Positions 43,406 to 54,362 of a stretch of DNA of 64,000 nucleotides are shown here, piece after piece. The DNA is taken from assembly GCA_017163975.1 (NCBI GenBank), contig JAFFSR010000230.1, positions 748,501-812,500 of the forward strand. The letters run 5' to 3'. Positions within the stretch are counted from its first letter, which is position 1. The number at the start of each line of letters is the position of its first letter. The notes beneath the pieces were generated by a model. That model was not told the DNA's origin. It did not search any database and was given only the letters and a program-made list of their open reading frames with translations. Made by a program: the position numbers and the translations under genes. The DNA is from Anastatus disparis (Eukaryota; Arthropoda; Insecta; Hymenoptera; Eupelmidae).

Positions 43406-43956
43406 CAGCTCTAAACCAATGTGGATTCTGATCTGCCCAATAATGGAAGTTATGTCGATTCAACACTCCAGTACTACAAAATTGAGATTCATCCAAGAAA
43501 AGCACCAGATTAAAAAAATTTAGATCATTCCAGTTGATGCCTAATGTCCAACGGTGAAATTCTATTCGCATTTGGATGTGTACTGGTCTTAACTCTTGAA
43601 CCAGCACTATGTGGTAGGCACGATATCTAAGATTATTCAGAATTCTCAATGCTGTTCTTCTCAGTACACCTTATTCTCTTTCAATTTGTTGAGAGCTGAT
43701 GTGAGCGTCAAGATGAACAGCAGCGAGAAGCGCTACTACACGAGAATCGTTCTCATCGTATTGGCGACGTCTGCGTTACCGATGAAAATGTCCTCAACGA
43801 GCTCTGGCAACCAGATGTGTTATGGTTCTGTGGTTGAGATGTCTCCTGATTCGGGAACCGTGCAGCGTACAGTCTTTCTGCTTGACTTGCATTGTTCCTA
43901 CATTCTCCGAGAGCTGAAATTATGTCGACTATTTCATAAGGAGAATAATCAGCCAC
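43406..43956 (-). pseudogene. Mariner transposase, N-terminal part (truncated, frameshifted)
   Basis: Starts MADYSPYEIVDIISALGECR at 43956, recalling the start of the intact transposase at 16899 (MANYLANDVVDILLVLGECH). After a frameshift near 43750 and diverged sequence, a second run (from 43649) has RYRAYHIVLVQELRP, LVLFLDESQF with the first catalytic Asp, and LNRHNFHYWADQNPHW. It ends at about 43405, before the second Asp, where chuvirus-like sequence starts. It is a related but clearly different member of the DD41D-like group; no terminal repeats were recognised. Confidence 0.8.
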
Positions 43957-43985
43957 ATTCGGACTTAATTAGTTTATTCAAATGA

Positions 43986-44799
43986 TTTATCTGAATAGTT
44001 TATAGCGCAGGTGGTTATTAAAATTTATCAATTTGGAAGCTAGCAGGTATGAGCACAATGAAAATTTTCCGAGGTTAACGAGAGTAAAAACTTAGCTGTT
44101 GGCACAAAAATTTTACCCACTGCGGTTAGTCAATCATGAACCAGTTGTGCGAAGTTGCACCTATTTGCTTGTCGGAATAAATTTAAATGCCAAAGAATGT
44201 AAGGTTAGATGAGGTAGAAAGTAAATGTACTAGACAACCTCAACCGAATTTAAATTTATGTGGGCAAAGTAATTATTATCAGCCAAATTGAGGCAAGCAG
44301 GGACCGCGAATAAAACTTACGAATCTAGCTTAAATTTCAGCTTTAAAAATGGCCTGTGTGCCAAATTACAGCTCTTTGAATTTAAAAAATACACTTTTTT
44401 TGAACATTTTTTATCAAATTTTCAAGTGTTTGCCAACAGTAAACATTTGCTTGGAGAACTTTCGTCTTTTCTTCTACTTTTTGAAAAAGAAATTGTGATT
44501 GCGTCAGAACCACTCAAATTCCTTTACGGTTGTGTGCGAATCACATAAAATAGCGTTTTGAGGCGTTATTCAATTGAACTCTAGACTGCAGAATCACTTT
44601 TTCAGTTTTTTTGAAGTTAATACTTCTTTTAGCGCGCCTTGAAAATTTGGGCATAAGAATCCAAGTTGCCTAGACGTTACATTTTAATATGTGTTGTGCG
44701 CGTGTGACCCTATCTGTGCGCGCATACACAACTAAGTTATAAGAATAAGAGTGAGAGAACATTATACTATACTAGACAATATATATTTAAGCCTAAGCT

Positions 44800-44800
<1 letters not shown>
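43986..44800. other. No gene seen
   Basis: Mixed-composition sequence without recognisable homology. An 86-codon frame at 44288-44548 has no family features and I do not call it. Confidence 0.4.

Positions 44801-44852
<52 letters not shown>
44801..44852. repeat. (AG)n microsatellite
   Basis: About 52 bp of pure AG dinucleotide; minus-strand frames across it give a Ser/Leu repeat. Confidence 0.95.
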
Positions 44853-44854
<2 letters not shown>

Positions 44855-45079
44855 AGCAAGCGAATACGCACTACACAAGCTAAGTATAGGAGGGGAGAGA
44901 GAAGGCACATCGGCACATCAGCGTACAAATCGTTGTGTGTATGCTGTTTGGGTATTGGGTTACCACATGAGCGTTCAGTATGTATAAAGCGCGCACTCAT
45001 ACACAGATACGTCTTTAACGAACACTTAATGATTTACATTAAAATGCGTTAATTATCAAAAACTTCCTGCATGTTTGTA

Positions 45080-45323
45080 CCTTCGAGCATATACTACTGG
45101 AGGAAGCCACCGAATGGCAGCAAGCGTTACAAGGCAAAGAGAGAGAAAGCCTGTATTTTGGTACGTGCTGTCTCTCTCTAGCCTGATTTGATTGGCTGCT
45201 TCTGTTCCCCACTAAGAAAGTGAGAGAGAGATAGCACGTACCAAAATAGAGGCTTTTTCTCTCTTCGCCTTGTAACGCAGTTAATAGCTGGGAGGATTCC
45301 TCCAGTAGTATATGCTCGAAGGT
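45080..45323. mobile_element. Foldback MITE, ~245 bp
   Basis: CCTTCGAGCATATACTACTG at the left is repeated as its complement CAGTAGTATATGCTCGAAGG at the right. Further paired blocks include CGTTACAAGGC, AGAGAGAAAGCC, TTTTGGTACGTGCT and TCTCTCTC. The arms are about 105 bp. A longer outer repeat, TTTGTAC on the right and TTTGTACC on the left, hints at the flank. Confidence 0.85.
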
Positions 45324-45376
45324 TTGTACTATGTATGTATAATGTATGTATGAGCGCTATATATATATATATATAT

Positions 45377-46040
45377 AGCGCTCCTTCAAACAGTATTGTC
45401 TCTCATAGTCGCACACTAAATATCATAAAAACAAATTAAATTAGATACAAAATACTAACTTTTTATTTTTTTTTATTAATGATTCGGAAAAAATTAGATT
45501 TTCAAAAATCTAATATTCATTACGGATGTTTTTTCTGTTACGAGACTTTTCAATAAAGTTACAAGTAATCGTATATATTGTTAAGCATGTAAAGAATCAA
45601 ATTCAAATCAAAATTATTCAAATAATTCAAATATTTTTTTTCAAATTTCTGCAAAAAACTAAAATTTATTTCTAGGAAAATGATGATAATGTATATAATA
45701 ATATGTCAAACGTAATTGTTAATAAAATTTTCACTTCTGATGTTTCAATTGTTTATAACTTTATTAAAAAAAAGATGTTTTTTTTTAAAATAGCACCAGG
45801 ACAAAAAAAAATCATCAGAGTTGAATTTTTAATTTTTTTGAATTCTTTTTATTTCTGTTTGAATTTTTCAAGAAATGATTGAAAAATGTACAACTAAAAA
45901 AATTTTTTTTAAATTGAATTTTTTACAAATTTGGAAAAAGGATAAAAATAAAAAAAAAATTTTATTCACTTCAATTTATTGTTTTTGATTTTTTTTGGGT
46001 GACAATTAGAATTAGAGACAATACTATTTGAATGAGCGCT
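45377..46040. mobile_element. MITE with ~30 bp terminal inverted repeats
   Basis: Left end GCGCTCCTTCAAACAGTATT followed by GTCTCT; right end is the complement (AGAGACAATACTATTTGAAT, then GAGCGC). The interior is A/T-run-rich and non-coding. A TA microsatellite and AGCGCT lie just left of it. Non-autonomous, superfamily unknown. Confidence 0.7.
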
Positions 46041-47065
46041 TTTCTTCTAAAGTTTTTTTTTGTGAATTTCTGACGGTAGACTAAGGTTAGTTGTCAGTAG
46101 GGGAACGTAGGCAAATCGCGAATAAGTTTACAAATAAAAGCTATGTCATCACGGTACTTAGACCTAAAGTGTAGAATAGTCTTACGAATATTTTCCATCA
46201 TTTATTAATTAAAATCGCTGGTAGATACACTGAAAAGCTAAATTTTAATATTTTAACATGCTCACAGTAAAATTATTAATTTTCAAATGATTTATATTTA
46301 ATGGTCGATTTAAAGTTTCAAGAAAAATATCGACTAAACTATAGTTTAGAACTGCAATTATAATTCACATACGCACTGTCCATTTTTTAATATTTTTAAA
46401 AAACTATGAAAAAAAATATTAATTATACGTTTTGCTATTATTGAGTTAAGTTTTAAATTTGCATAAGGAAGATTATCATAATATGCAATTTCTATATTGA
46501 ATATAATAGTTATCATATACTACTATAAGTTTTTATATAAACTATGATTATTTTGGATATTTAATTAAATGTTCAACTATTTTCATTTCCGTTACTGTTT
46601 TTCATATTGATCAAATTAAGCTTTTTATATTTAGAATATATTATGATGTACAAATGTACTAAAAATAATAAATTTTGTTGAAATCAGTAAAAGATGCTTA
46701 TTTGTCAACGTCATAATTTTGATTATTGATTAATAGTTTATTTGACGACTTAAGAATTTGTTATTTGAAGTAATTGACCCTTGCAGTATAATGTATTATA
46801 TATAATACTCATTGCACTTCATGAAATAGTTAAGACTTCTTTATGTTTTTAACCTATGATTTGACAATATCATAAAGATTTGTAATCGTCATTAGTAATA
46901 ATCGATTTACCATATTTTTTTATAATAGTGAAGATTTTATTAATTACGTAAATCTTTATTTCTAATTTTTTTATAACATGATAGAATATAGCTTTATGAA
47001 TTTTGAAAATACATAATTTTGCATAACTTTGGCTAAATGAGTTGCAAATGTATTTAGGAAGCTTT
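46041..47065. other. AT-rich stretch, no gene seen
   Basis: Very AT-rich; no frames, element ends or tandem arrays recognised. A diverged version of the next repeat's inner unit (GAGTTGCAAATGTATTTAGG) begins just before 47066. Confidence 0.45.
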
Positions 47066-47476
47066 CTCTTAACTCAGAACTTGCACTCATCTACTTCATG
47101 AGTTACAAATTTGTATTGGGTAAACATATATTTTTTATAAAGTTTTTTTTTATCAAATCATTAAAAAATTTTAATAAATTGTTTTTATATTTATCATCAT
47201 TATATGCTCATTATTTAAACAATTCCTGCATTCTTCTGAGTAGCTTAGTAAGTTGCAAATGTATTTAGGGGGCCTTCTCTTTACACGGAACTACCATTTT
47301 TCTACTTCATGAGTTGATAATTTGTTGTGCGTATACATATTTATTTAATATAAAATATATTTTTAAGCAAAGTGTGACAGAAAATTATTCATTCTATGAG
47401 AAGCAAGACTGTCACTAAACCGAAAGAAGTATTAACTTCTGTCGGCCAGTCGCCACAACTGCCACACCTGGTTTTT
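47066..47476 (+). repeat. 411 bp dispersed repeat, copy 1
   Basis: From CTCTTAACTCAGAACT to CCACACCTGGTTTTT, over 90% identical to 48858-49270 in the same orientation, 1.4 kb apart. Inside there is a diverged two-fold structure (TACTTCATGAGTTACAAATT and TACTTCATGAGTTGATAATT, about 225 bp apart). The ends are not TG/CA, so it is not an LTR pair. Confidence 0.85.
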
Positions 47477-47788
47477 CATAGTTAATTTTATTATTTATTA
47501 ATTGAAAAAGCTAATCTTTTATATTTTGAATATTTATATATTTAAATAGAATAATCAGTTTTATACATGATAGATAGATAGATATTAATTTATTTTGTAA
47601 AAGAGTACAAAAAAGCGTGTAATACATCAAGCAATAAATAATAATTCTGTATAAAGTATACATGCTATAGGAATAGAATATATACACAATTATTTTAACA
47701 AGTTACATCTTTTGTTATTAACAATCAAATATTGATAATACTTTTTATTAAAAGAAATAGAACATTCCATTTCTATATTCATTTTACT

Positions 47789-47838
<50 letters not shown>

Positions 47839-48857
47839 TATTTTGAGATATCTTCATTACCGGCCTCGATCGGTAACTTTAGAGCCGTACTTACATTTTT
47901 AACGAAATTTAAATTTATTATGACCAATAATTATTCTGATTCAAATAATATAGACTTATTTATGACATATTCATGTTAAATTTAATAATTATATCCAAAA
48001 TTGATATAAGCCGTTACATAGCCCTTCAGATAGAATTGAAAATTTTTAGCAGATAAACTACAATTTAATTAAAAAAAGAAATTTTTGATTTGATTTACGC
48101 TAAACGCCATATGATTGATTGCTTATATTTATTGTTATAATAAATATCAATTTTAAATCAAAATAAGCTTCCCTGGTGGAAATTGAAACGTTTTTTTTAC
48201 CATTTTTTGGCCAGTAGAAATTAAAACGCTTTTTTTAACATTTATTGGCCATTTATTTGGCATTTTTATTACTAATAACCTCAAATTTTTATACACACCA
48301 TTTTTAATGCTCACATTTCTACCAGGGTTCATTCGTAAATATAAACATTTAATCATATTTACAAACAAATATTATATCATTTCTGAATCTTTATTTTATA
48401 CATTTAATAATTATATTCTAACAGTTTTTTATCAATTTCTATTGATCAAACATTTAAATTGTTTATAATCTAAACATTGATTTAGTTTTAAGAAAATTTT
48501 CCTTTTTTCAAATATAATTCAAATTAATAAATAATTTGAACTATTTTCTTTTTAAATAAATAGGTAAATGAGTATTTAAATTTCTTAATTCTATCGATAT
48601 TCAAACTACTGTGAAATGTATCATAGTCCCCCACAAAAAAGTGAAATTTAAGTTCTATCTTTTAATATGAGTAAACAATTAACATTTGATCGCATTTTCT
48701 AATAATTATTTGCTTAAACTATTGACAAAGAATTTTTTTCTAACTAAGCTAAACTCTCTCACAGCTTCTCTCATAAGATAAAATTCTTTGGAAAAAATGG
48801 CCGTAGTCTAAAAATTCCAATGGAATTCGAAAGATTATTGGAAATTCTTCAAGCCGA
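47477..48857. other. AT-rich spacer between the 411 bp repeats
   Basis: No gene seen. Contains an AT dinucleotide run (47789-47838) followed by a short GC-richer piece (CATTACCGGCCTCGATCGG). Also a pair of similar segments at 48170-48215 and 48210-48255 (GAAACGTTTTTTTTACCATT / AAAACGCTTTTTTTAACATT, each followed by TGGCCA). Confidence 0.45.
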
Positions 48858-49270
48858 CTCTTAACTCAGAACTCGCACCCATCCACTTCATGAGTTACAA
48901 ATTTGAATTGGATAAACATTTATATTTTTTATAAAGTTTTTTTTTATCAAATCATTAAAAAATTTTAATAAATTGTTTTTATATTTATCATCATTATATG
49001 CTCATTATTTAAACAATTCCTGCATTCTTCTGAGTAGCTTAGTAAGTTGCAAATGTATTTAGGGGGCCTTCTCTTTACACGGAACTACCATTTTTCTACT
49101 TCATGAGTTGATAATTTGTTGTGCGTATACATATTTATTTAATATAAAATATATTTTTAAGCAAAACATGACGAAAAATTGTTCATTCTATGAGAAGCAA
49201 GACTGTCACCAAACCAAAATAAGTATTAACTTCTATCTGCCAGTCCCCATGACTACCACACCTGGTTTTT
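48858..49270 (+). repeat. 413 bp dispersed repeat, copy 2
   Basis: Direct copy of 47066-47476. The matching stops sharply at both ends, so either the segment transposed as a unit or a block was duplicated. Confidence 0.85.
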
Positions 49271-49840
49271 AAACGGGTATTCTTTTATCTTGAAAAGACC
49301 TTTAACTATCATTGTCCATGGCATTATTTCTGGATATCGCTAAGACTAAGGTTTTGGAAAGCTCAAACTACAGCAATCAAGACTTAAAATGAACTTCTGC
49401 ATGGTGACCAGTTGGCTACCGACCCTCGGATTAGTTGCTAACTTCACGTCATGTGTAGGCTGACTTAATTGTCCACCTCAGGTTCAAGAAGACTAGTCTA
49501 AGTGTGGTTTCAGTTTACGTGGTCATAGGATTGACTGACTGACTTCAATGTATCTCCTTGTAATTAACATTTAAGGGCCACGGAAAAAAAATTTTCAAAT
49601 ATGGTTTCGAACGTAAAATTTTTCACTCTTTCAGAATCCGGGTTGAAAAATATAGGCTTTTATAAAAAAAAACGCAATTTCACCTTTAATTCACCTTGAA
49701 AATCAATTTAATGTCAAATTTGACTATACCAATCGATGGCCTTTATTTCTCTGAGCACCCTTTGTCCAGGTCACTTGTTTCGTAGCGTGCAAAAAAACCA
49801 AACCATCTGCCTGGGTAGATTAAAATGGCCCACCGTGTGT
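49271..49840. other. Spacer containing a diverged mariner-like end
   Basis: Non-coding. The part 49600-49840 echoes the right terminal repeat of the mariner at 19235-19532: ACGTAAAATTTTTCACTCTT, a CACCTTGAAAATCAA block, and finally TTAAAATGGCCCACCGTG where the mariner has TTAAAATGGGACACCCTG. I read it as an eroded end of a related element. Confidence 0.4.
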
Positions 49841-49853
49841 ATATATATATTTT

Positions 49854-49906
<53 letters not shown>

Positions 49907-49920
49907 TTATGTATATATAC
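49840..49920. repeat. (TA)n microsatellite with small interruptions
   Basis: About 80 bp of TA repeat interrupted by TTTTATG and GTATATTTATG. Confidence 0.9.
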
Positions 49921-49931
49921 ATACACTTCCC

Positions 49932-50230
49932 AGATACAGATTTTCATAAAAAAGGCTTTTTTTAAAATGCGTATATTTAAAAAATCAAGCAGCCTAGAAT
50001 AAAGCGTAAATTGGAAAAGAGATGTATTTTAGGTACATAATATAGATTTGCAGCTTAGGAATAATTTGAGAAAAAAAAATTTTTATTCTCTAATTATTTC
50101 TAAGTTGTGAATCTTCGTTTGGTGCCCAAAAACACACCTTTTTGTCATTTACACTTTTTTCTAGGCTGCTCAATTTTTGAATTATACGCATTTTAGAAAA
50201 AGCCTTTTTTCACTAAAATCAGTCTTTACT
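49932..50230. mobile_element. Small foldback element
   Basis: The left arm (AAAAAAGGC, TTTAAAATGCGTATA, AAGCAGCCTAGAA, AAATTGGAAAAG) is matched in reverse complement at the right (TTTTCTAGGCTGCT, ATACGCATTTTAGAAAAAGCC). At the centre AGAAAAAAAAATTTTTATTCT is itself palindromic. No coding capacity. Confidence 0.7.
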
Positions 50231-51533
50231 TGGTTTAGATAGACCAAATTCCATGTTACACGTTTTATTTTAAAGCTGAATAAATACTTCTTCAAACCAA
50301 TTCGGCTTTTTCACCCTACGACAGTCGCATCTAAAATTATTCAAGCTTAAAGTTCATCAAAATTTTTTCGATTCTTTCATTTTTCTTATCGTATTATTTA
50401 AGGGGTCAGTTTGTGGCGTTTGAAGATAAAACAAATGGATTTTCGTAGGTTTCTATCTAAACTTTAAAATCGCGTTGGAATATTCATTCTGCGATTATTG
50501 GTTATGAAGTTATAAAACTTTTTGTGCTATCAAATTTTTATTTAGGGATGGCAAAAATATGAGTAGGGGGGAGTGTATATACATATCTTTCTATATTATA
50601 AAAAGATTTCGCCGACGCCACCGCCGCCGCCGTGTATAAGAATTAGATGTGTCCTTATCTAGCTAGAATTTAGCTAGAATCAAGCTGAAACTAAGCTAAA
50701 ATTCAGCTGAAAGTTAGCTAAAAGTTAACTAAAAGTAAGCTGGAAGTTAGCTTAAAGTTAGCTTAAAGTTAGCTGAAGTCAGCTTGTAGTGAACTTGGTA
50801 ATAGCTAATTTTAAGTTTTGTATATAACGATGTATGATAACATATAAGTTTAAGATTAATAATAGATAAAAAATAGGCAATAATATCTTTTTTACAATTA
50901 GCTAATTATCCTGTATCATTGTGAAGTTTGATCATATAAAATAATTAATAATTTTATGATTTTATTCAAAGTATAGGGTTGAAAATATCATTTTGGAAAA
51001 GATTAATTGAAGAATAATAACCAAATAATTAAATTTAAATTTTGTTAAATCAAAATCAAACACTTTAATATAGTCTTTATAAATTTCATTTTATTTTTAT
51101 TTAATTTTGTAAAAGAACACAGACATCACAGTTTTTCAAATTTTATCATCCCTTATCTAAAAATGTTTTGAATATCTCTTTATTACTGCCTTACATTTTA
51201 AAACATCGATAAAAAAACGAGAAAAAACAATGTTTGATTGATAGATTTATAGACTATTTTTTAATTCATTATGTTACAGTCAACGTAGGTATTCTTTTTA
51301 TTTAATAATTTACGTATAAGAATAATAGTTATTTTTTCTGCAAATAAATTTTTAGAAATTTGTGTAGATAAATAGATTCATTAAAAGATCATTGAAGATT
51401 TACCTAATAAAAACTTTTGAATAATTAAAATTATTTAGTAAATTTTAGATAAAAGTTATTAAAAAGATTGCAAATTCTTGGATATTTTTTTAAAGTTATA
51501 AAAGCAAGATGGGGTTGGCGCGCTTGCCCTCCA

Positions 51534-51534
<1 letters not shown>
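50231..51534. other. AT-rich stretch, no gene; possible small Helitron-like element
   Basis: No coding frame. At 50587 the sequence TCTTTCTATATTATAAAAAG resembles 5' ends of non-autonomous insect Helitrons, followed by a GC-rich CCGACGCCACCGCCGCC. GGTTGGCGCGCTTGCCCTCC at 51513-51532 could be a 3' hairpin, but no CTRR end is present, so this is weak. Confidence 0.3.
50655..50790. repeat. Short degenerate tandem repeat of AGTTAGCTAAA
   Basis: About twelve copies of a 10-11 bp unit built on AGCT(G/A/T)A (TTAGCTAGAA, TCAGCTGAAAG, TTAGCTTAAAG). Confidence 0.85.

Positions 51535-51582
<48 letters not shown>
51535..51582. repeat. (TA)n microsatellite
   Basis: About 48 bp of TA dinucleotide. Confidence 0.95.
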
Positions 51583-51584
<2 letters not shown>

Positions 51585-52013
51585 GAGTAGTAGGAAAGTA
51601 GGGTACTATTCGAAAAATGTATTATGTCCTTAAATGTTTCTTAAGCCTTTCGAATAAATAAATAAACAAAGAAATCGTTAGAAGTTTTTTTTCGGATTTT
51701 GACCGTATAAGTTGTGGTTTAGGATACCGACGTTTTGTGAACATTACAGTTTATTATATTAGAGTGAGCATAAATCTGATAGTTAAGACTGTCTGATCTC
51801 TATATAAAGGGGCATAATTTACTGGCGAGGTTTTGCGGTTGGACGGTTATGGGTGGTGTGTGTTTGGGAACAGAGGTTGCCGTATTGGTTTCAGGAAGGA
51901 GCCGCTATCTCTGTTTAGATGATTTGGATGTTTTAGTATTTCTATGGCTTTTCGGTGTTTTCTTGGAAAGTAAGAATATAAAAAAGTATAAAAATAAAGA
52001 ATATAAAAAAAGC
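51583..52013. other. Sequence upstream of the Penelope fragment, no gene called
   Basis: A Gly/Val/Leu-rich frame starts at 51849 and runs into the Penelope remnant, but its first ~55 codons show no family match. AT-rich otherwise. Confidence 0.35.
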
Positions 52014-52280
52014 AAACTCTCTTTCCTTGATGTTCTAGTCTACAAAAAACCTCACAACACTTTGAGACACGATGTATGCAGAAAACCTACGCACACTAAC
52101 AGATACTTACACGCCTCCTCTCACCATCACCCTTTCTGGCATCCGTACTATATATAAACATCTAACAAAAATAGGACGAATTCTTCGCAACCTCAAAGAC
52201 GAAAAACCTTCGTTGCACATTCCTGGTGTTTACAAAACACCTTGCTCTTGTGGAAAAGTGTACATAAAAAAAATTGTAAA
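52014..52280 (+). pseudogene. Penelope-like element remnant (RT end and start of GIY-YIG)
   Basis: KLSFLDVLVYKK followed by CRKPTHTNRYLHASSHHHP is the well-known stretch just after the catalytic part of Penelope-like reverse transcriptases. After a frameshift near 52140, HIPGVYKTPCSCGKVYI matches the start of the linker/GIY-YIG endonuclease domain of the same proteins. About 100 residues expected between the two blocks are missing, and the nuclease ends after its first motif, so this is a short internal-deletion fossil. Penelope elements prime at DNA ends or nicks; this piece is inert. Confidence 0.8.
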
Positions 52281-52693
52281 ACTTTTTTCTTTTATTATTT
52301 TTCTATTTTCCGTTTGATATTCTAAACCACGCTGTCTTAGTTTTTTCACTTTTCTGTTTCTTTTTTTCGTCATTTTTTTTTTTTTTATTAGCACTCGTCA
52401 TTTTCCCTTTACTGACTAAATTAAGTAAGTAAGCAAGACCTTATTTGTTAAAAGTGAGAAACTATAAAAATATGAAGATAATTATTAGAGAGCTATTTAC
52501 CTTTCTTAGTAGTTTGTGTAGTAAGATATTTGTGTATCTTACTATAACGTAAGCATATAACGTAAACATCAGATACTTAAAATATTGGAAATATCATTAA
52601 TCATAATCTAATTATTATATTAGAATATATTCATTATAATATAATAAAGAAAAAATTATTTGCTTACCTTCTATTTTTAATTTTTTTAATTAC
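52281..52693. other. AT-rich stretch, no gene seen
   Basis: T-rich (a run of 12 T at 52375-52386), no frames or element ends. Confidence 0.45.
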
Positions 52694-53073
52694 AGGAGGC
52701 TGAACCATCTGTCTTTGTCTAATAGCGTTTTTCATCATTTACATAAACATTAACCGTTGTAACAAGAAAAAAATAGCAGCCCCCGCTAGATATTTGTATA
52801 ATAAGTAAATTTTGTAATAGTAAGAAAATGGTTTTATCGAGTAGTTTTTGAATAATATAAAACCTAATAAAAACCTAGAATATAACCTATCTTTTTTGGT
52901 AGGTCTCATATTATTCCAAAATTACACGGTAAAACAATTAGGTTGTTATTACAATATTTACTTATTATACTAATATCTAGCGGGGGCTGCTATTTTTTTC
53001 TTGTTACAATGGATGGTGTTTATATAAAAGATGAAAAACGCTATTAAACAAAGACAGATAGTTCGGCCCCCTC
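52694..53073. mobile_element. TTAA-type hairpin MITE, copy 2 (380 bp)
   Basis: Left end AGGAGGCTGAACCATCTGTC followed by TTTGTCTAATAGCG; right end CGCTATTAAACAAAGACAGA followed by TAGTTCGGCCCCCTC and TTAA (53074-53077). The left flank is TTAC. The arms are about 175 bp, with AACAAGAAAAAAATAGCAGC and CCCCCGCTAGATAT blocks paired. Length and termini match the hairpins at 26431, 53978 and 58083; the centre differs. Confidence 0.8.
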
Positions 53074-53188
53074 TTAATGAAAAAAGGGCACTTCTCGAAA
53101 TAACACTTTTTGAAAAACATTTGTTTATCTCATATTGAAACCGTTATGAGAAATCATTATAGTATATAGTATTCAATATTATTTTTAA

Positions 53189-53559
53189 GGGGAGACACAA
53201 GTAAAACACACAAAAAATGAGGTTTTTTAGTTTTAACTTTTGATCCGTAGCACCTACAATGTTATCCATGCGTAATGTTGTTCAAAATCATCTAAAGAAT
53301 CTATAAAAAAATTTTCAGCTCGAAATATTAAAAACTGTGGGACTAGTTCCATTTTAACGACTGCTCGATTCAGTGATAAGTGAAGAAGCGTTAAAATGGA
53401 ACTAGTCCCACAGTTTTTAATATTTCGAGCTGAAAATTTTTTTATAGATTCTTTAGATGATTTTGAACAACATTACGCATGGATAACATTGTAGGTGCTA
53501 CGGATCAAAAGTTAAAACTAAAAAACCTCATTTTTTGTGTGTTTTACTTGTGTCTCCCC
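53189..53559. mobile_element. Near-perfect palindromic element, 171 nt identical arms, TTAA flanks
   Basis: 53189-53359 and 53389-53559 are exact reverse complements as far as I can align them by eye, with a 29 nt spacer. TTAA lies on both sides (53185-53188 and 53560-53563). It starts GGGGAGACACAAG and ends CTTGTGTCTCCCC. An outer pair, AAAGGGCAC near 53085 and GTGCCCTTTT near 53614, suggests it may be the core of a longer element. No coding capacity. Confidence 0.9.
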
Positions 53560-53977
53560 TTAAGTGAATCAAGAATATGCAATCATCTGAAAAGTAGTAC
53601 TTCTCGAGACGTGCCCTTTTTATCTACCACTTTTTATATGTATACATATATTGCTAAAATCTTCAAGCAGTTTATATACAGTGCCTCTCATAACTATAGA
53701 AACACCCAATCGTCATATGTCGTAAGTACTTTAGGTGCTCCAAAAAGGTGTATATCTCGGTAAAAGTTGTTTTTATATCTTATAAATAAACAACTCTAAT
53801 GAACATTATTGGTATAAAGCTTTATAAGGCATAAAAATAATGTATTTATTAACTTTATTTAAAAAAATAAGAAATAATTACAAATTTTGCCGTCCCATAA
53901 CTATCGAAACATTTTTGAAAATCTCAATTATTTCTGGTGGTAATTTTCCACCAAATTCAAATAACTTTTCACCTTAA

Positions 53978-54358
53978 GAGGAGGTCGAGTATATCTGTCC
54001 TTTTCTAATCAAAAAATTGATTTTTTCACAAAAATTAATGATTGTAGCAAAAAATAAGAAGAAAGCCCCATCTCGTATAATAAAAAGCAAGATTCTCTTT
54101 TATGAGGAAAAATTATTTTTATCGCTTCGTTTTTAAGAAAACCTTGAAAAACTGAATTGTTCATCCTAACCTCTATTTTTTAAGTTTTTCAAGGTTTTCT
54201 TAAAAAAGAAGCGATAAAAATAATTTTTCCTCATCAAAGAAAATCTTACTTTTTATTATACGAGATGGGGCTATCTCCTTATTTTTTGCTACAATTATTA
54301 GATTTTGCAAAAAAATTAATTCTTTGATTAGAAAAGGACAGAGATATACGACCTGCTC
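53978..54358. mobile_element. TTAA-type hairpin MITE, copy 3 (381 bp)
   Basis: TTAA at 53974-53977 and 54359-54362. It runs from GAGGAGGTCGAGTATATCTG to CAGAGATATACGACCTGCTC as a near-complete palindrome with arms of about 185 bp. It is closely related to 26431-26810 throughout (GTCCTTTTCTAATCAAAAAA, AAGAAAACCTTGAAAAAC). It lies inside the Tc3-like element just after the left terminal repeat. Confidence 0.9.
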
Positions 54359-54362
54359 TTAA

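Noticed and set aside
44288..44548. 86-codon plus-strand frame
   Set aside because: No family features, no conserved motif, and AT-rich random frames of this length are expected in 64 kb.
48153..48368. 71-codon minus-strand frame
   Set aside because: Arises from two short similar T-rich segments; no homology visible.
47066..49270. Direct repeats as a pair of LTRs
   Set aside because: Ends are not TG/CA, there is no primer site or purine tract, and the spacer is non-coding.
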